DNA of 64,000 nt from assembly GCF_900089605.1 (NCBI RefSeq), contig NZ_LT594324.1:1178001-1242000 (forward strand). Direction: 5' to 3'. Positions 17,883-27,158 of this stretch are shown here, in pieces. Below the pieces are notes generated by a model. That model saw only the letters and a program-made list of their open reading frames with translations. It ran no database searches and was not told the origin of the DNA. This stretch comes from Micromonospora narathiwatensis (GTDB taxonomy: Bacteria > Actinomycetota > Actinomycetes > Mycobacteriales > Micromonosporaceae). Positions within the stretch are counted from its first letter, which is position 1. Every line of letters starts with the position of its first letter. The position numbers and the translations under genes are program-made.

Positions 17883-18926
17883 CTAGTACGACAGGATTCC
17901 AAGTGATCGATAGCCCCGTTGTGGCTGCCAGGCACCGCCGACGGTCTCGTACTCGATGGTCCGGATGAACCCGAAGCATCCGCTCGTCGGCAAAGCCGCG
18001 AGCGCTTGCCACGTCCCGGAGGCCATGTACGCGGCCAGAATGTAGTTGGGGTGCCGGTCGAGGTTCTTGCGGGCACGGTCATAGCGCATCGTGGTTCGCG
18101 GGTCGGCGTGGCGGGCGGCGATCTGCACGTCGCGGAGGCTGACGCCGGCATCGAGCATGGTGGTCACGAAGGTGTGGCGGAGCATGTGGGGATGCATCCT
18201 CGGCATCCGGATGCCCGCCGTGTCGGCCAGGTGCTTGAGTCGGCGGGTGGCGGCGTGCCGGTCCATCCGCCGACCGTGGGTGTTGCGCAGGATCGGCCCG
18301 CTGGTGCGCTCGTCAACGGCCCTGTCGATGGCCCTGGCGACCGCGGGTGGCAGTGGGACGAGCACGACCTTGCCGCCCTTGCCGCGTACGCGCAGGACCC
18401 GGTGGCCGTGTTCCTCGCCCAGGTCCGCGATATTCGACCCGCAGGCTTCGAAGATCCGCAAGCCGAGCAGGCCCAGCAGTGCGACCAGGGCGAAGTCGTT
18501 CGGATTCGAGGACTGTCGGGCGGTGGTGATCAGAGCCTCAAACTGCAGGTGCCCCAGTCCGAGGGTCGGTGACTCAGCCGGCACCGTGGGCCGGCGAACG
18601 TAGTCGGCCGGCGAGTGCTCCAGGATGGCGTCGATGACGCAGACCCGATAGAACCCGACCACGACCGACAGCCGGCGGGACACTGTCGAGGGTTGATACT
18701 GGCGTACGTCCTGCAGCCAGCGCACATACCGCTCGATGTCCACCCGAACCGCCGTCAGCGGGTCAAGACCATGGTCGCTGCACCAGCGGAGGAAAACGCG
18801 CAGGTCGGACTCGGTATGGACGCGAGTCTGGCCACGGTAACGGCCCAGGAAGGCGGATACCGCGGCTCGCACAACGAGTTGATCGGCAGACACGACACCG
18901 GAAGCGGGAGCAGGATAGGCAGCCAT
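17883..18926 (-). CDS. Tyrosine recombinase/integrase (XerC/phage type)
   Basis: The 347-aa protein has a SAM-like core-binding N-terminal domain (TESDLRVFLRWCSDHGL...) and a catalytic domain. That domain contains the first Arg in LLGLLGLRIFEACG, the HxLRH box as HPHMLRHTFVTTMLDAG, the later His in AARHADPRTTMRYDRA and a candidate nucleophile Tyr in MRYDR. It is therefore complete for strand exchange. It lies within accessory DNA and probably moved part of it. No attachment duplication is obvious at the gene itself. Confidence 0.88.
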   Translation of the reverse strand: MAAYPAPASGVVSADQLVVRAAVSAFLGRYRGQTRVHTESDLRVFLRWCSDHGLDPLTAVRVDIERYVRWLQDVRQYQPSTVSRRLSVVVGFYRVCVIDAILEHSPADYVRRPTVPAESPTLGLGHLQFEALITTARQSSNPNDFALVALLGLLGLRIFEACGSNIADLGEEHGHRVLRVRGKGGKVVLVPLPPAVARAIDRAVDERTSGPILRNTHGRRMDRHAATRRLKHLADTAGIRMPRMHPHMLRHTFVTTMLDAGVSLRDVQIAARHADPRTTMRYDRARKNLDRHPNYILAAYMASGTWQALAALPTSGCFGFIRTIEYETVGGAWQPQRGYRSLGILSY

Positions 18927-19120
18927 ACATCACCGTGCGTCACCACCGGTGATGAACGCCAGCACGCCGGGAGCGGCAGATGATTGAACCAGGTTACGCC
19001 GGATCGGGCGTCGAGACGGGCCGGCATCGACGGCGTGCTCTCCCTGATGTTGGGCCGACTGGGCGTCGGTTAGCTTCACCTGTGCGTCGCCGACGAGGAC
19101 AGCAGCGATCGCGAGCCGTG

Positions 19121-19942
19121 TCATAGATCGCTGATGTAGATGACCACCACGTCGAACGGTGGCGCCGGTCGAAGCACCGATGCCGGCTCGGCCTCGGTGT
19201 ACAGCCACATCCGGTGTGGCCTCCAGTTCAGGATCCCGCCGGTCTCGCGGTGGCCAGAAAAGGTGTCTGGCCCGGGCTGGAGCGGCCAACCACGGCTGCG
19301 AAGGTGCTCGACCAGCCGAGTAACGGTCGCTGCCCGGCCGGCACCATCGCCGGCCGTCACCACGAACTTCGCCATGCATGCGCCGCCGTTGCCAGCTTCG
19401 GCGCAGGTGTCGGCCGACACCAGGCGCAGCGACGCCGGCAGCGGAAGGACCTCGTCGTCGCGGGCAGGGAACCGCAGCGCACCATCACCGTCGGTTTGAA
19501 TGAGGCCGAGCACGCAGCCGCACAGCAGCAACACGGTGGCCAATGTCGCCACGGAGGCGACCCACCGCGCTTTGCCCGCCGCCAGCTTCCACCCAACTCC
19601 CTGGTCAACCACCCACAGGTCGACGATCAACGCGGCCAAGCACACGACGCCAACCACCCACCACACCATGAACCAGTCGAGCCAGGGCGCGGCAATCAGG
19701 CTGCCGGGCCATTGCGAGACGGCGAACGTGGAAGCCAGCACGGCGACGAGGGCAACTCCAACACTCATGCCGACCGCCCTGCCACTACGGCTGCCCCACA
19801 CCCAGGCGCCGACAACGATCAGGCCGTACACCGCCGCCACTACAGCGACCAGGGGCGCACCCTGCCCAAGCGGCAGCACCACCAGCCCAGCGCCGCCCGC
19901 GCTCACCCACCAACGCCAGCCGCCGCCTTCCACCATCGCCAC
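19121..19942 (-). CDS. Hypothetical multi-pass membrane protein
   Basis: The 273-aa protein has about five hydrophobic segments in its first 150 residues (for example GAPLVAVVAAVYGLIVVGAW and VGVALVAVLASTFAV), followed by a soluble domain with Cys pairs (TCAEAGNGGACMAKF) ending at YISDL. I do not recognise the family. The topology suggests a membrane-anchored sensor or lipoprotein-like domain outside the cell. It is isolated from its neighbours. Confidence 0.6.
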   Translation of the reverse strand: MAMVEGGGWRWWVSAGGAGLVVLPLGQGAPLVAVVAAVYGLIVVGAWVWGSRSGRAVGMSVGVALVAVLASTFAVSQWPGSLIAAPWLDWFMVWWVVGVVCLAALIVDLWVVDQGVGWKLAAGKARWVASVATLATVLLLCGCVLGLIQTDGDGALRFPARDDEVLPLPASLRLVSADTCAEAGNGGACMAKFVVTAGDGAGRAATVTRLVEHLRSRGWPLQPGPDTFSGHRETGGILNWRPHRMWLYTEAEPASVLRPAPPFDVVVIYISDL

Positions 19943-20157
19943 GACGGAACCCTAAAGCCATCATCAAGGTGGCCGCCATGCGCCATGACAGGAGCTCGGT
20001 GCGGCACTTCCTCTTGCCAGGGACCAACTGCCCCGCGTTCATCACCACAACAAGGGGCGAAGTGCCCGGATCGCGGCTAGATGTACGTACCTGATCAAGC
20101 TGGTACAGGCATTGTCGCCGGATGGCGGACCGTTGGGCTTCCGGGGAACTGGTGTGT

Positions 20158-20643
20158 ATGGATCGCATCGAGGGTCGTTGCTGGCTGGACTGGTGGGCGA
20201 ACTCATCCACCCTGCTTGGCAGCGCTGAGATCGCGGTGGTCATTGCTGCCACCGACGGCGGCTGGCATGCCCGAGGCCACCTGGTTAGCGACGATGACGA
20301 GGAGCGCGAGGGGTTCGCCTTCCTCTGCGACCTCGATCCCGTCTTCATGCTGAGATTCGAAGATGTAAGCACGATCCCCGTAGCCGTGCACAGCCTCGAT
20401 GAAGAGGGATGGTTCGTCCTGACCGAAATACACCGGGCCGGCGCAGCGGTCGATCGACCATCGGATCAAGCTGTAGTCTGCGCCGTCGCTCGGGCGCATG
20501 TGAAGGTGCGGCTGGCGAGGAAAGAGCTGCAACGCGATCTGACAGCGGATTCGTATAGGCAGCTTGTATCTTCCCTGTCCTCTGCGGGCTGCGGTTCAGA
20601 TCCCGGCCTGAGCCGCAGCCGGGCGGGTAGGGTCGCGCGGTGA
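20158..20643 (+). CDS. Hypothetical protein, coupled to next gene
   Basis: From ATG 20158 (GGGGAA lies about ten bases upstream) this encodes about 161 residues: an acidic segment (SDDDEEREGFAFL), then a region rich in beta-strand-forming residues (IPVAVHSLDEEGWFVLTEI). No family is recognised. Its stop overlaps the GTG of the next gene (GTGA), so the two are translated as a pair. Confidence 0.6.
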   Translation: MDRIEGRCWLDWWANSSTLLGSAEIAVVIAATDGGWHARGHLVSDDDEEREGFAFLCDLDPVFMLRFEDVSTIPVAVHSLDEEGWFVLTEIHRAGAAVDRPSDQAVVCAVARAHVKVRLARKELQRDLTADSYRQLVSSLSSAGCGSDPGLSRSRAGRVAR

Positions 20644-21662
20644 GCAGCTTTCCTGCCCAGGCTGGCCGGGTCCGTGACGTCGACCTGCCGGTGCGACGCC
20701 GGCTGCTCGCATTGCGCGAATGCGCCCTGCACTTCTCGCCGTACGGGTTCCGCGCCACCTGGCATCACCTGGTGGTCAACGCCGGCCTGCCTGTGTGTTT
20801 GGAGGAGGATCCGGACTCGCTGCTGCGCGCCGTCGATGAGCTTGACGAAGCACGGCAGATTTGGCTTGCCGACACACATGCGTTCACCGCGCGGCGACGG
20901 CAGGAGAAGGCCGCGGGCCGGCGCAATCCGCGCCGTGAAGACGCGTGGCATACCTGGCCGGGGTGGTTGGCGTTCTGCCCGGATCCGGAGATACATCCAC
21001 GGGAGCGCCTGGCAATCGTGGTGCACCGCCTGATCGTCGCGTACCGTTCCGAGGCGGTGCCTTCAGAGGTGTGCCCGGCCTGTAATGCCCTACGCCCGTC
21101 ACTGCCGTGCCCGAGTTGCGGGGTGTGCTCCTGGAACCCGCAGGCGTACCCCTGGAACCCGGCAGGTGTCCGGCCACCTGGACCGCCCGACACGGGGCTG
21201 CCTTGGCAACTGATCTGGCACCGCGCGGTACGGCAGGGAACAACGATCGGTGGCGGTCGCATCGGCGAGTTCCGGGCGGAATTTACACCGACCAGCCAGG
21301 ACCGGCTGTTCGGGATCTTCCAGGTCTACGTACGTGGCGTTGCACTCGGCGACGGGACGACTACCGCCCTCTACCCCCACTTTCTGAATCTACGGGACCT
21401 GCTCGACACAGCCGAACTGCCGGGCTCACGGGAACCACAGCCACTGAGTCTCGGCGACACGTTCGACCACCTGCAGATGAGCCTGGAGACTACTGACGAG
21501 GACACGATCTTTGTTCTCGCCACACGCCAAGGGTGGGGTGACCCACCGCCGTGGGCGCCGCAGGCCGGCAGGAGGATGCGATTGATGGTGCGGCGCTCGG
21601 AGGTGGTCAACGCGTGGCACGAGACAGAATCAGGGTTTCGCCAGTTGCTAACCTGGCGGTAG
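20640..21662 (+). CDS. Hypothetical protein with zinc-ribbon-like Cys pairs
   Basis: The 340-aa protein has CPACNALRPSLPCPSCGVC in its centre (near residues 146-164), which looks like a zinc ribbon. It is followed by a domain with beta-strand character (AEFTPTSQDRLFGIFQVYVRGV). No known family is recognised. The GTG start overlaps the preceding stop, so it forms a two-gene unit with the 161-aa protein upstream. Confidence 0.6.
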   Translation: MSSFPAQAGRVRDVDLPVRRRLLALRECALHFSPYGFRATWHHLVVNAGLPVCLEEDPDSLLRAVDELDEARQIWLADTHAFTARRRQEKAAGRRNPRREDAWHTWPGWLAFCPDPEIHPRERLAIVVHRLIVAYRSEAVPSEVCPACNALRPSLPCPSCGVCSWNPQAYPWNPAGVRPPGPPDTGLPWQLIWHRAVRQGTTIGGGRIGEFRAEFTPTSQDRLFGIFQVYVRGVALGDGTTTALYPHFLNLRDLLDTAELPGSREPQPLSLGDTFDHLQMSLETTDEDTIFVLATRQGWGDPPPWAPQAGRRMRLMVRRSEVVNAWHETESGFRQLLTWR

Positions 21663-21845
21663 CGCTGCTGACGGCGATCGCCCGGCGGCGCGGCCGTTAA
21701 TGGAAAGCTCGATCTCGTCGGCGTCCGTGTAGACGTTGAGGTCGCGGCCAGTCGATACCATGCAGGCTTCCTGGCCATCACCGACGGCGCCGCCTGACCC
21801 GGGCCCCGGTGGACGAGCCGCCGGTCAGGCTGGCACCATCGCGGG

Positions 21846-22643
21846 GTGATCGGGTCACCGGCGGTGCCTGGGATGGACATCAGGTTCGTCCGGGTTCGCG
21901 AGCTCGTCCCAGACGATCAGGAGATCCTTGACGTCCTGGTGGGAACGCCGGTCGCCGATGCTTTGCGCCTGATGCGCTCGCACAATGTGGACCAGTTGCC
22001 CGTCCGGACCTCGCACGGTCACGTGGTCGGGGTGTTCAGCCATCGGTCACTAGCCCGGGGCCTCCCGTATGTCCCGGGGCAGAACCCGCTGGTGGCGCCG
22101 GTGGACGATCTGGTTGAGGATCTGCCCTTCGTGGCGTCGTCGGAGCGGATGGAAAAAGTGCTCGAGCCGCTGGCCACCGACAACGCGGTCCTTATCGGCG
22201 ATGAGGAGCGGCTGCTCGCCGTCGTGACACCCGCCGATCTCAACCGGTTCCTGTGGCGGCGTACCCAGCCGTTCCTGCTGCTGCGGGACATCGAGCTTGG
22301 CGTACGCGACCTGATGAGCTCTTGCTGTGCCGCTGACGACCTGGCAGCGTCGATCACCGCAGCGCTGCCCGCGGATGTCGAGGTTGCGAAGCCCCGCCTG
22401 GAGAACCTGACCTGGTCCCAGCTCACCACAGTGCTGCTACACGACGCCAACTTTGGCCGGTTCTTTCGGCACCGCTTCGGGCGGAACCGGGGGATCGTGA
22501 AGGTCACCCTGGAACCAGTCCGCGAGATCAGGAACAAGGTGTTCCACTTCCGTGGCGAGATCCTGCCCGAGGAGGTGCAGAGCTTGTCCGAGGCCGTGAC
22601 CTGGGTCCGGCGCCGCGCCATCATGAGCGGTGGCGGCCGGTGA
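21846..22643 (+). CDS. CBS-domain protein with C-terminal HEPN-like domain
   Basis: Up to 265 aa (ATG 21873 is an alternative start). Residues about 35-140 hold two CBS-like units (TPVADALRLMRSHNVDQLPVRT...GVFSHRSL, and SERMEKVLEPLATDNAVLIGDEERLLAVVTPADL). These typically bind adenine nucleotides. The C-terminal part contains EIRNKVFHFR (near residue 225), an R-x4-H motif matching the HEPN RNase active site. The gene overlaps the helicase-like gene by 4 bp (GTGA). A nucleotide-gated RNase is the inference. Confidence 0.65.
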   Translation: MIGSPAVPGMDIRFVRVRELVPDDQEILDVLVGTPVADALRLMRSHNVDQLPVRTSHGHVVGVFSHRSLARGLPYVPGQNPLVAPVDDLVEDLPFVASSERMEKVLEPLATDNAVLIGDEERLLAVVTPADLNRFLWRRTQPFLLLRDIELGVRDLMSSCCAADDLAASITAALPADVEVAKPRLENLTWSQLTTVLLHDANFGRFFRHRFGRNRGIVKVTLEPVREIRNKVFHFRGEILPEEVQSLSEAVTWVRRRAIMSGGGR

Positions 22644-23776
22644 GGTACCTGTACGTGCATCAGCGAGACCTGTTGGAAAAGCTCCGGGACCCGTCGTGCC
22701 CGCGGGCCGGTGTGGTCCTCGCACCCCCCGGCGCTGGCATCCGCACCGCTGTCCTCCAGCACGCGGCCGCCGTCGCCCCGACGTCGCTTGTGATGGTGGT
22801 GACGCGGACCGTCGTAGAGGCCCGCCAGTGGGCCGTCCGGCTCGCGGACCGGGGCGTGGTGGTGCGACTGCTCGCCGGCGCCCCCGACGCGCTGGAACTG
22901 CTGGAGAGCCTCGACCACCCGCGGGATGGCGTTATCGTGACGACCTTCAGCCGGCTGCAGAGCGGACCGAGCCGGCGGGCGCTGGCAAGCGTGCGCCCCG
23001 ACCTGCTGATATGGGACGACCCGGCCGCCTCGCTGCCGGTCCAGCTCGGTGACCAGGCTCGACAGGTGGTGGTCTTGGCCTCCCCTGGCGACGGGCAGCG
23101 TTGGGCACAGTGGCCGGTGCTGCTGGCCGTCGGCACCGAGGTCTTGCCCGATCGCGGCCACCCGACCGTGCGTGAGGTGCCGTTCGAGGTGAGCCGCGAG
23201 GAACTGGAACTCCGCACGGAGGCTCGGGCGCTGCTCCGGAGCCTCGGCGTCAAGCCCCCGCAGCCGTGGAGCGACAGCTTGCCGTCGTTGCACGCCTGGT
23301 TGCTGGCGCGTGCTACGGAGGCAGGCGAGCACCTGTCCACCCGAGTATGGGCGGTCCTCGACCGGATCGAGAATGTGCCGCCCGACGACGATCGACGGGA
23401 CGTCCTGCGCCGCACGCTCGCCGGAGTCGCATCGCTGTCCCGGCCCTGCCTCGTCGTCGCTCCCACGCCCGCCGACGCCGTCTATACCGCCGACCAGCTC
23501 GCCGGGTCGGCGTTAGCGCCGGTTCCCGTCATCGACGCGACGCTATCCGCAGCGGACAGGCGAGGCGTGCTGGCTGGCCTCGCGCTGGGGCAATGCGTGG
23601 TCGCCACTCCTGTCCTGGACGACGTGTGGCACGAGCTGCCGATCGGCTGCGTCCTCGTACTGCTGCCCTTCCCAGATGGGAGCGGCCTGCCGGGCCGGAT
23701 CGTGGACGCCGTGGAGGACATCCCGGGGCTCGACATCATCCGGCTGCGGGAGGTCCCGTCCCCCGCCGCCGGATGA
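22640..23776 (+). CDS. Degenerate helicase-like protein paired with CBS-HEPN
   Basis: The 378-aa protein has the layout of a small SF2 helicase. A Q-motif-like YVHQRDLL start precedes a P-loop position reading LAPPGAGIRTAVLQ (residues 27-40), in which the Walker lysine is replaced and shifted (GAGIRT in place of GxGKT). The motif Ia-like segment, the TTFSRLQ segment and a DEAD position reading LLIWDDPAA follow. The altered P-loop suggests weak or no ATP hydrolysis. Coupled translation with the HEPN gene suggests a sensor or antitoxin role. Confidence 0.55.
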   Translation: MRYLYVHQRDLLEKLRDPSCPRAGVVLAPPGAGIRTAVLQHAAAVAPTSLVMVVTRTVVEARQWAVRLADRGVVVRLLAGAPDALELLESLDHPRDGVIVTTFSRLQSGPSRRALASVRPDLLIWDDPAASLPVQLGDQARQVVVLASPGDGQRWAQWPVLLAVGTEVLPDRGHPTVREVPFEVSREELELRTEARALLRSLGVKPPQPWSDSLPSLHAWLLARATEAGEHLSTRVWAVLDRIENVPPDDDRRDVLRRTLAGVASLSRPCLVVAPTPADAVYTADQLAGSALAPVPVIDATLSAADRRGVLAGLALGQCVVATPVLDDVWHELPIGCVLVLLPFPDGSGLPGRIVDAVEDIPGLDIIRLREVPSPAAG

Positions 23777-23834
23777 GGCCCTGCGCGACCCGGCCTGCCG
23801 GTCACAGAGCGCATCCACCGGCTAAGGTCGGCAC

Positions 23835-24359
23835 GTGTCGATGCGCTGGCGCCTGCTCGACGAGGAAACCGCTGCCATCCTCATCGCCTGCACGGACGTC
23901 GATGGGCTTTTCGTTGACCGCGTGTTCCCGCACGAGCCGCTGTACGAGCGCTACACCCTGTTGGCCTGCGCGCCGTCCGGACTGCTTCTCGGCGCGATCG
24001 ACGGCACGGGGCCGGCCTGGTTCGGCAACTTCGTCGTCGAGGGCACACACATCCCTGGCCGGGCGGCGAGCGAAAGGTGCGGGGACTCCTGCTGGGAGTG
24101 CTACGAGAGCATGAAGGAACTGCTCGACGTCCGGGTCGTCGGCCACCGGCCCGTCGCGGACGGGTCCGGTCTGCTTGACATCGAACTCGAAGGCCATCGT
24201 CGCGACGACGACAGCAATGGTGGCGGCAGCGTCGCGCCCGCTGTCTTCGGTTACCGGCTGTTCGTGTGGTCGACGGCGAACGGATCCAGCGAGGAAACAC
24301 AAGTTGCAGCATCGCCACCAGAACACGGCGGCGCTGCTCCACCATCGCAGAACCTATGA
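23835..24359 (+). CDS. Hypothetical protein
   Basis: The protein is 174 aa (an ATG at 23841 is an alternative start). It has a beta-rich first half (RYTLLACAPSGLLLGAIDG), a CGDSCWEC cysteine cluster near residue 84 and a low-complexity Gly/Ser tail. No family is recognised. It is co-directional with the CBS-HEPN pair, 58 bp downstream, so it could belong to the same transcript. Confidence 0.5.
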   Translation: MSMRWRLLDEETAAILIACTDVDGLFVDRVFPHEPLYERYTLLACAPSGLLLGAIDGTGPAWFGNFVVEGTHIPGRAASERCGDSCWECYESMKELLDVRVVGHRPVADGSGLLDIELEGHRRDDDSNGGGSVAPAVFGYRLFVWSTANGSSEETQVAASPPEHGGAAPPSQNL

Positions 24360-24577
24360 CGCGGACCGACGGCTCGGTGCACCTGGTCTCCGCGTTCGCC
24401 GACTGGTCCGAGCGCACTACTTTCGGCATGTCCGGGAGCTGGCGGCCCAACTCGCTCTGACGCTCTGTAGCGCGTTGATCGCGGCTGAAAAAGTGAAACG
24501 TCGACGCGAGTAGGCCGCTGGCGTACCGACCTGTGCTCGGGAGCGGGGCCGCCGGGATCGGCTTTATCATTCGGGGC

Positions 24578-25315
24578 GTGCCGACTTACGAGGAACTGAC
24601 AGAACTGAGCCGTCTGCCGGACCCGTCTACCCTGCTGTTCAGCGCACGGTTGGGCGCGCCAGCGGAGGGCGAGCCGGGCCGCCGCGAAGCGGTCGAGCAC
24701 TGGTCCTTCCTCGCGGGCCGTGACGGCTACACCGTCACGCCGCTGGACACGCGTTCCGGGCATGGCAGTGCCACGTACTGCGGTGACGTGGATATCGACG
24801 GGCTGGTCTACCAGGTGCACCGCGGCCCACGCCGACGGATCGTGCAGGCATGGATGGACAGCGAGGGCGCTTGGCAGGGCAGGTTCGTGCTCGACGACGC
24901 GATCTGGGCGGTACCCGTACCGCCGGAGCCGGAAGCGATCGACTGCCCGTGGTGCGCGGACGGCCCGCCGGACACGCTTAGGTTGGCTGGTTCGGGGCCG
25001 GTCGACGGCATCTTCTCGGTCTGGGTGGCCGAGCACGCTGATGGCACCGGGCGCGGGATCGTCATCCAGCACGACCCCCATAAGGACGAGCCCGACACCG
25101 TGTGCTTCGAGCCCGTCCACAGTGTGGTGGAGGCTGGCCTCCGCAAGTGGGCGCTGTCCGACGACGAGCTGGCCCTGCAGTTCACCGAGGATGCTGCCAG
25201 CGAGCTGGAGATCCCCGACGTCGATGGCTGGCTGCGGTTTCGGCTCGCGGTGAAGCCGGCGGCGCGGCGTAAGCTGCGGGCCGGGCTGGGGAGGATACTC
25301 CAGCTGTCCAGTTGA
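24578..25315 (+). CDS. Hypothetical protein
   Basis: From GTG 24578 (VPTYEELTELSRLPDPSTLLFS) this encodes about 245 residues with a central CPWCADGPPD motif and a beta-rich second half (GIVIQHDPHKDEPDTVCFEPV). No family is recognised. It follows the preceding hypothetical gene after about 220 bp of non-coding DNA on the same strand. Confidence 0.55.
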   Translation: MPTYEELTELSRLPDPSTLLFSARLGAPAEGEPGRREAVEHWSFLAGRDGYTVTPLDTRSGHGSATYCGDVDIDGLVYQVHRGPRRRIVQAWMDSEGAWQGRFVLDDAIWAVPVPPEPEAIDCPWCADGPPDTLRLAGSGPVDGIFSVWVAEHADGTGRGIVIQHDPHKDEPDTVCFEPVHSVVEAGLRKWALSDDELALQFTEDAASELEIPDVDGWLRFRLAVKPAARRKLRAGLGRILQLSS

Positions 25316-25422
25316 CGGCCCGCGCGTATGGGTGCGTCCTCTGCGGCATGTCCGTGAAATCGGCGCAAGATGGCGCCACTGGCACCCGGTCCTGCTCCCG
25401 CCGTTGCCGATGCGCCAGCGGT

Positions 25423-25847
25423 TCAGGCGAAGTCGGGATGGTCGAGATCGACCGTCACCGAGTTGCCCAAGTTGTTGGTGAACGTGGCGAGCCTGCCGCG
25501 CACCTCCGCCTTCTCGAACGGGTTGGAGTCGGTCAGCGCCGCGATCCAGATCAGGTTCCGGTCCTTGTCCAGCCGGGCGAAGAAGCCTTCGGAGCCGTGA
25601 GCTCCTTCGCCGCCGCAGAACCGTCCGGTATGGGGACGTCCGCGCCGTGGTGGATGTCGACGTGGGTCATATTGTCGGGGTCTTCACCCAGCATGGCATC
25701 CAGGTCGAGCGGCGGGCCGAGATCGAACCAGTCCAGCCTCGCTCCGCCGCCCAGCTCGACAGCGCGTGCAGAGCCATCCGCCCGGAAGAGGCTGTCCCAC
25801 CCAGGCGCGAGCCCCTCGGCCCACAGTTGAACGACCTTGGTGACCAC
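25423..25847 (-). pseudogene. Frameshifted hypothetical gene
   Basis: A minus-strand gene begins at GTG 25847 with a good GGAGG five to eight bases upstream. It reads VVTKVVQLWAEGLAPGWDSLF and continues to THVDIHHGADVP around 25650. The protein-like reading then continues in another frame (TGRFCGGEGAHGSEGFFARL, then NLIWIAALTDSNPFEKAEV) to a stop at 25423-25425. The two halves look like one gene with a single-base frameshift between about 25610 and 25660. It is either a decayed gene or a sequence error. The family is unknown. Confidence 0.55.
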
Positions 25848-26082
25848 CCCTCGCCTCCTCTGTCTTCCACCCAACTGCTCGAACCAGCCCTGCCAGTATG
25901 GGCAGCCCTTCTCGTCGCGTTCGCGCTTGCTCGGCATTCGTCTCTCTGCGGCGCACGCCTCGTGGCAGTTGCGGACGCGTGGCTCGCTGGCTCGGATTCA
26001 ACCCGAAGGCCAGCGACCGTTGCCGACGCGAGCGGTGGTTGGAGATCCTGTTGGCTTACGGGCACGGTTGGAAGGAGATCCG

Positions 26083-26379
26083 ATGGCGATCGGGAGTGAG
26101 CAGCGCCGCCAGGAACGCAAACCTCGTATTGAGGTGCTGTTCGCTTCCCGGGAGGTCGAGGCCGCGCTCGATTTGCTGCACCTCACGGACATGGCGTGGC
26201 ACGACTGCTACGGCCTGCGTGAACTTGAGATACCCCCGCAGGTCCTCGACGACGTGCTGCTGCTAGCGCATGGGAATCTTGCGATGCTCATTCGCGTCGC
26301 TCGGGAGGCCGTCCTGGACTTTCGCGACGTCCGGGTAGCCGCCGATCACGAGCGTGCGAAAGCCAGTAACAGTCTCTGA
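26083..26379 (+). CDS. Small hypothetical protein
   Basis: ATG 26083 follows AAGGAG by seven bases, a strong ribosome-binding site. The 98-aa product (MAIGSEQRRQERKPRIEVLF...) is predominantly helical and contains HLTDMAWHDCYG and PPQVLDDVLLLAHG. No family is recognised. Small helical genes of this kind are common companions in conflict loci, but there is no direct evidence of that here. Confidence 0.55.
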   Translation: MAIGSEQRRQERKPRIEVLFASREVEAALDLLHLTDMAWHDCYGLRELEIPPQVLDDVLLLAHGNLAMLIRVAREAVLDFRDVRVAADHERAKASNSL

Positions 26380-26602
26380 GTTGGGTTCCGCTCCGCCTGG
26401 GTGTGCGCAGATTTGGAACCGAGGCGCCCTATCATCGGCATGTGCGGGCGTCTGGGCCAGCCGGGGGAGGCCCTGCGGCCTGTCTCGGATGTTCACGAAG
26501 GCGTCGGCCTGACAGTGGCGGCGGCGGCCGGAAGCGTGCGCTCACATCGGCTGCTCGTGACCGTCATATAGGCGTGTTAGCGAGGAGTTCCGCCACCAGG
26601 TT

Positions 26603-26793
26603 GGCCCCGGGTGGCAGCCCGGGGCCGATCCAGTCCAGGTAGGTTGGCTGTCAGCTGAGCGGAATGGTGCCGCGCAAATGCAGCTCGGGTTGGGTATCGG
26701 GCTGTGTCGATCCCGACACACACCCAAAGCCAACGCTCCAGGTCAAGCTCGATTTCGAGGTGTTGATCTTCGAGGCGACTCAAACCCCAACGC
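26603..26793. repeat. Dispersed direct repeat copy A with GC hairpin
   Basis: A perfect 9-bp hairpin (GGCCCCGGG at 26603-26611, loop of 6, CCCGGGGCC at 26618-26626) is followed by 161 bases (26633-26793). These match 35713-35873 in the same orientation with 7 mismatches and no gaps, counted by eye. Inside is a second perfect stem, TGTGTCG/CGACACA (26703-26720). The pair of repeats brackets 26.8-35.7 kb. It could be an attachment or duplication footprint, a structured RNA or the tail of a decayed gene. Confidence 0.8.
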
Positions 26794-26885
26794 TGCACAC
26801 ATCGTCGCCATTGCGAGGAGCCAAGGGGGCGGGTGGGCAGGCGCGGAGCCGTCGGGAAGGGCGGGGACCCCGGCGGTTGCTGGGG

Positions 26886-27158
26886 ATGGGCAGAATGCCA
26901 AGGGTGGATCTACGGCGAGCACTCGACATCGTTGCCCAGCCTTGGACGTACTCCGACGTAAGCGATGCCCAACTCTGCGCCGACGTGCAGGCGTACGCCG
27001 ATGACGACCTCGGTGTGCGGCACGTTCCCGCACTCGGCGGCGGGGCGGCGGTGCGGCCGATGGATGTTCTGCTGCGGCTGGCAGCGGCGACGAATCCGCA
27101 GTACCAGACAGATCTGTACAAGCCCGCATTGGTACCGGCCGGAATGAGACGACAGTGA
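26886..27158 (+). CDS. Small protein, first gene of CHAT/TPR operon
   Basis: From ATG 26886 the frame encodes 90 residues (MGRMPRVDLRRALDIV...) with no recognised family. Its stop overlaps the GTG of the CHAT/TPR gene (GTGA), which ties it to that operon. Small leading proteins of this kind in NTP- or caspase-based conflict operons often act as regulators or adaptors; that role is inferred from position only. Confidence 0.6.
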   Translation: MGRMPRVDLRRALDIVAQPWTYSDVSDAQLCADVQAYADDDLGVRHVPALGGGAAVRPMDVLLRLAAATNPQYQTDLYKPALVPAGMRRQ

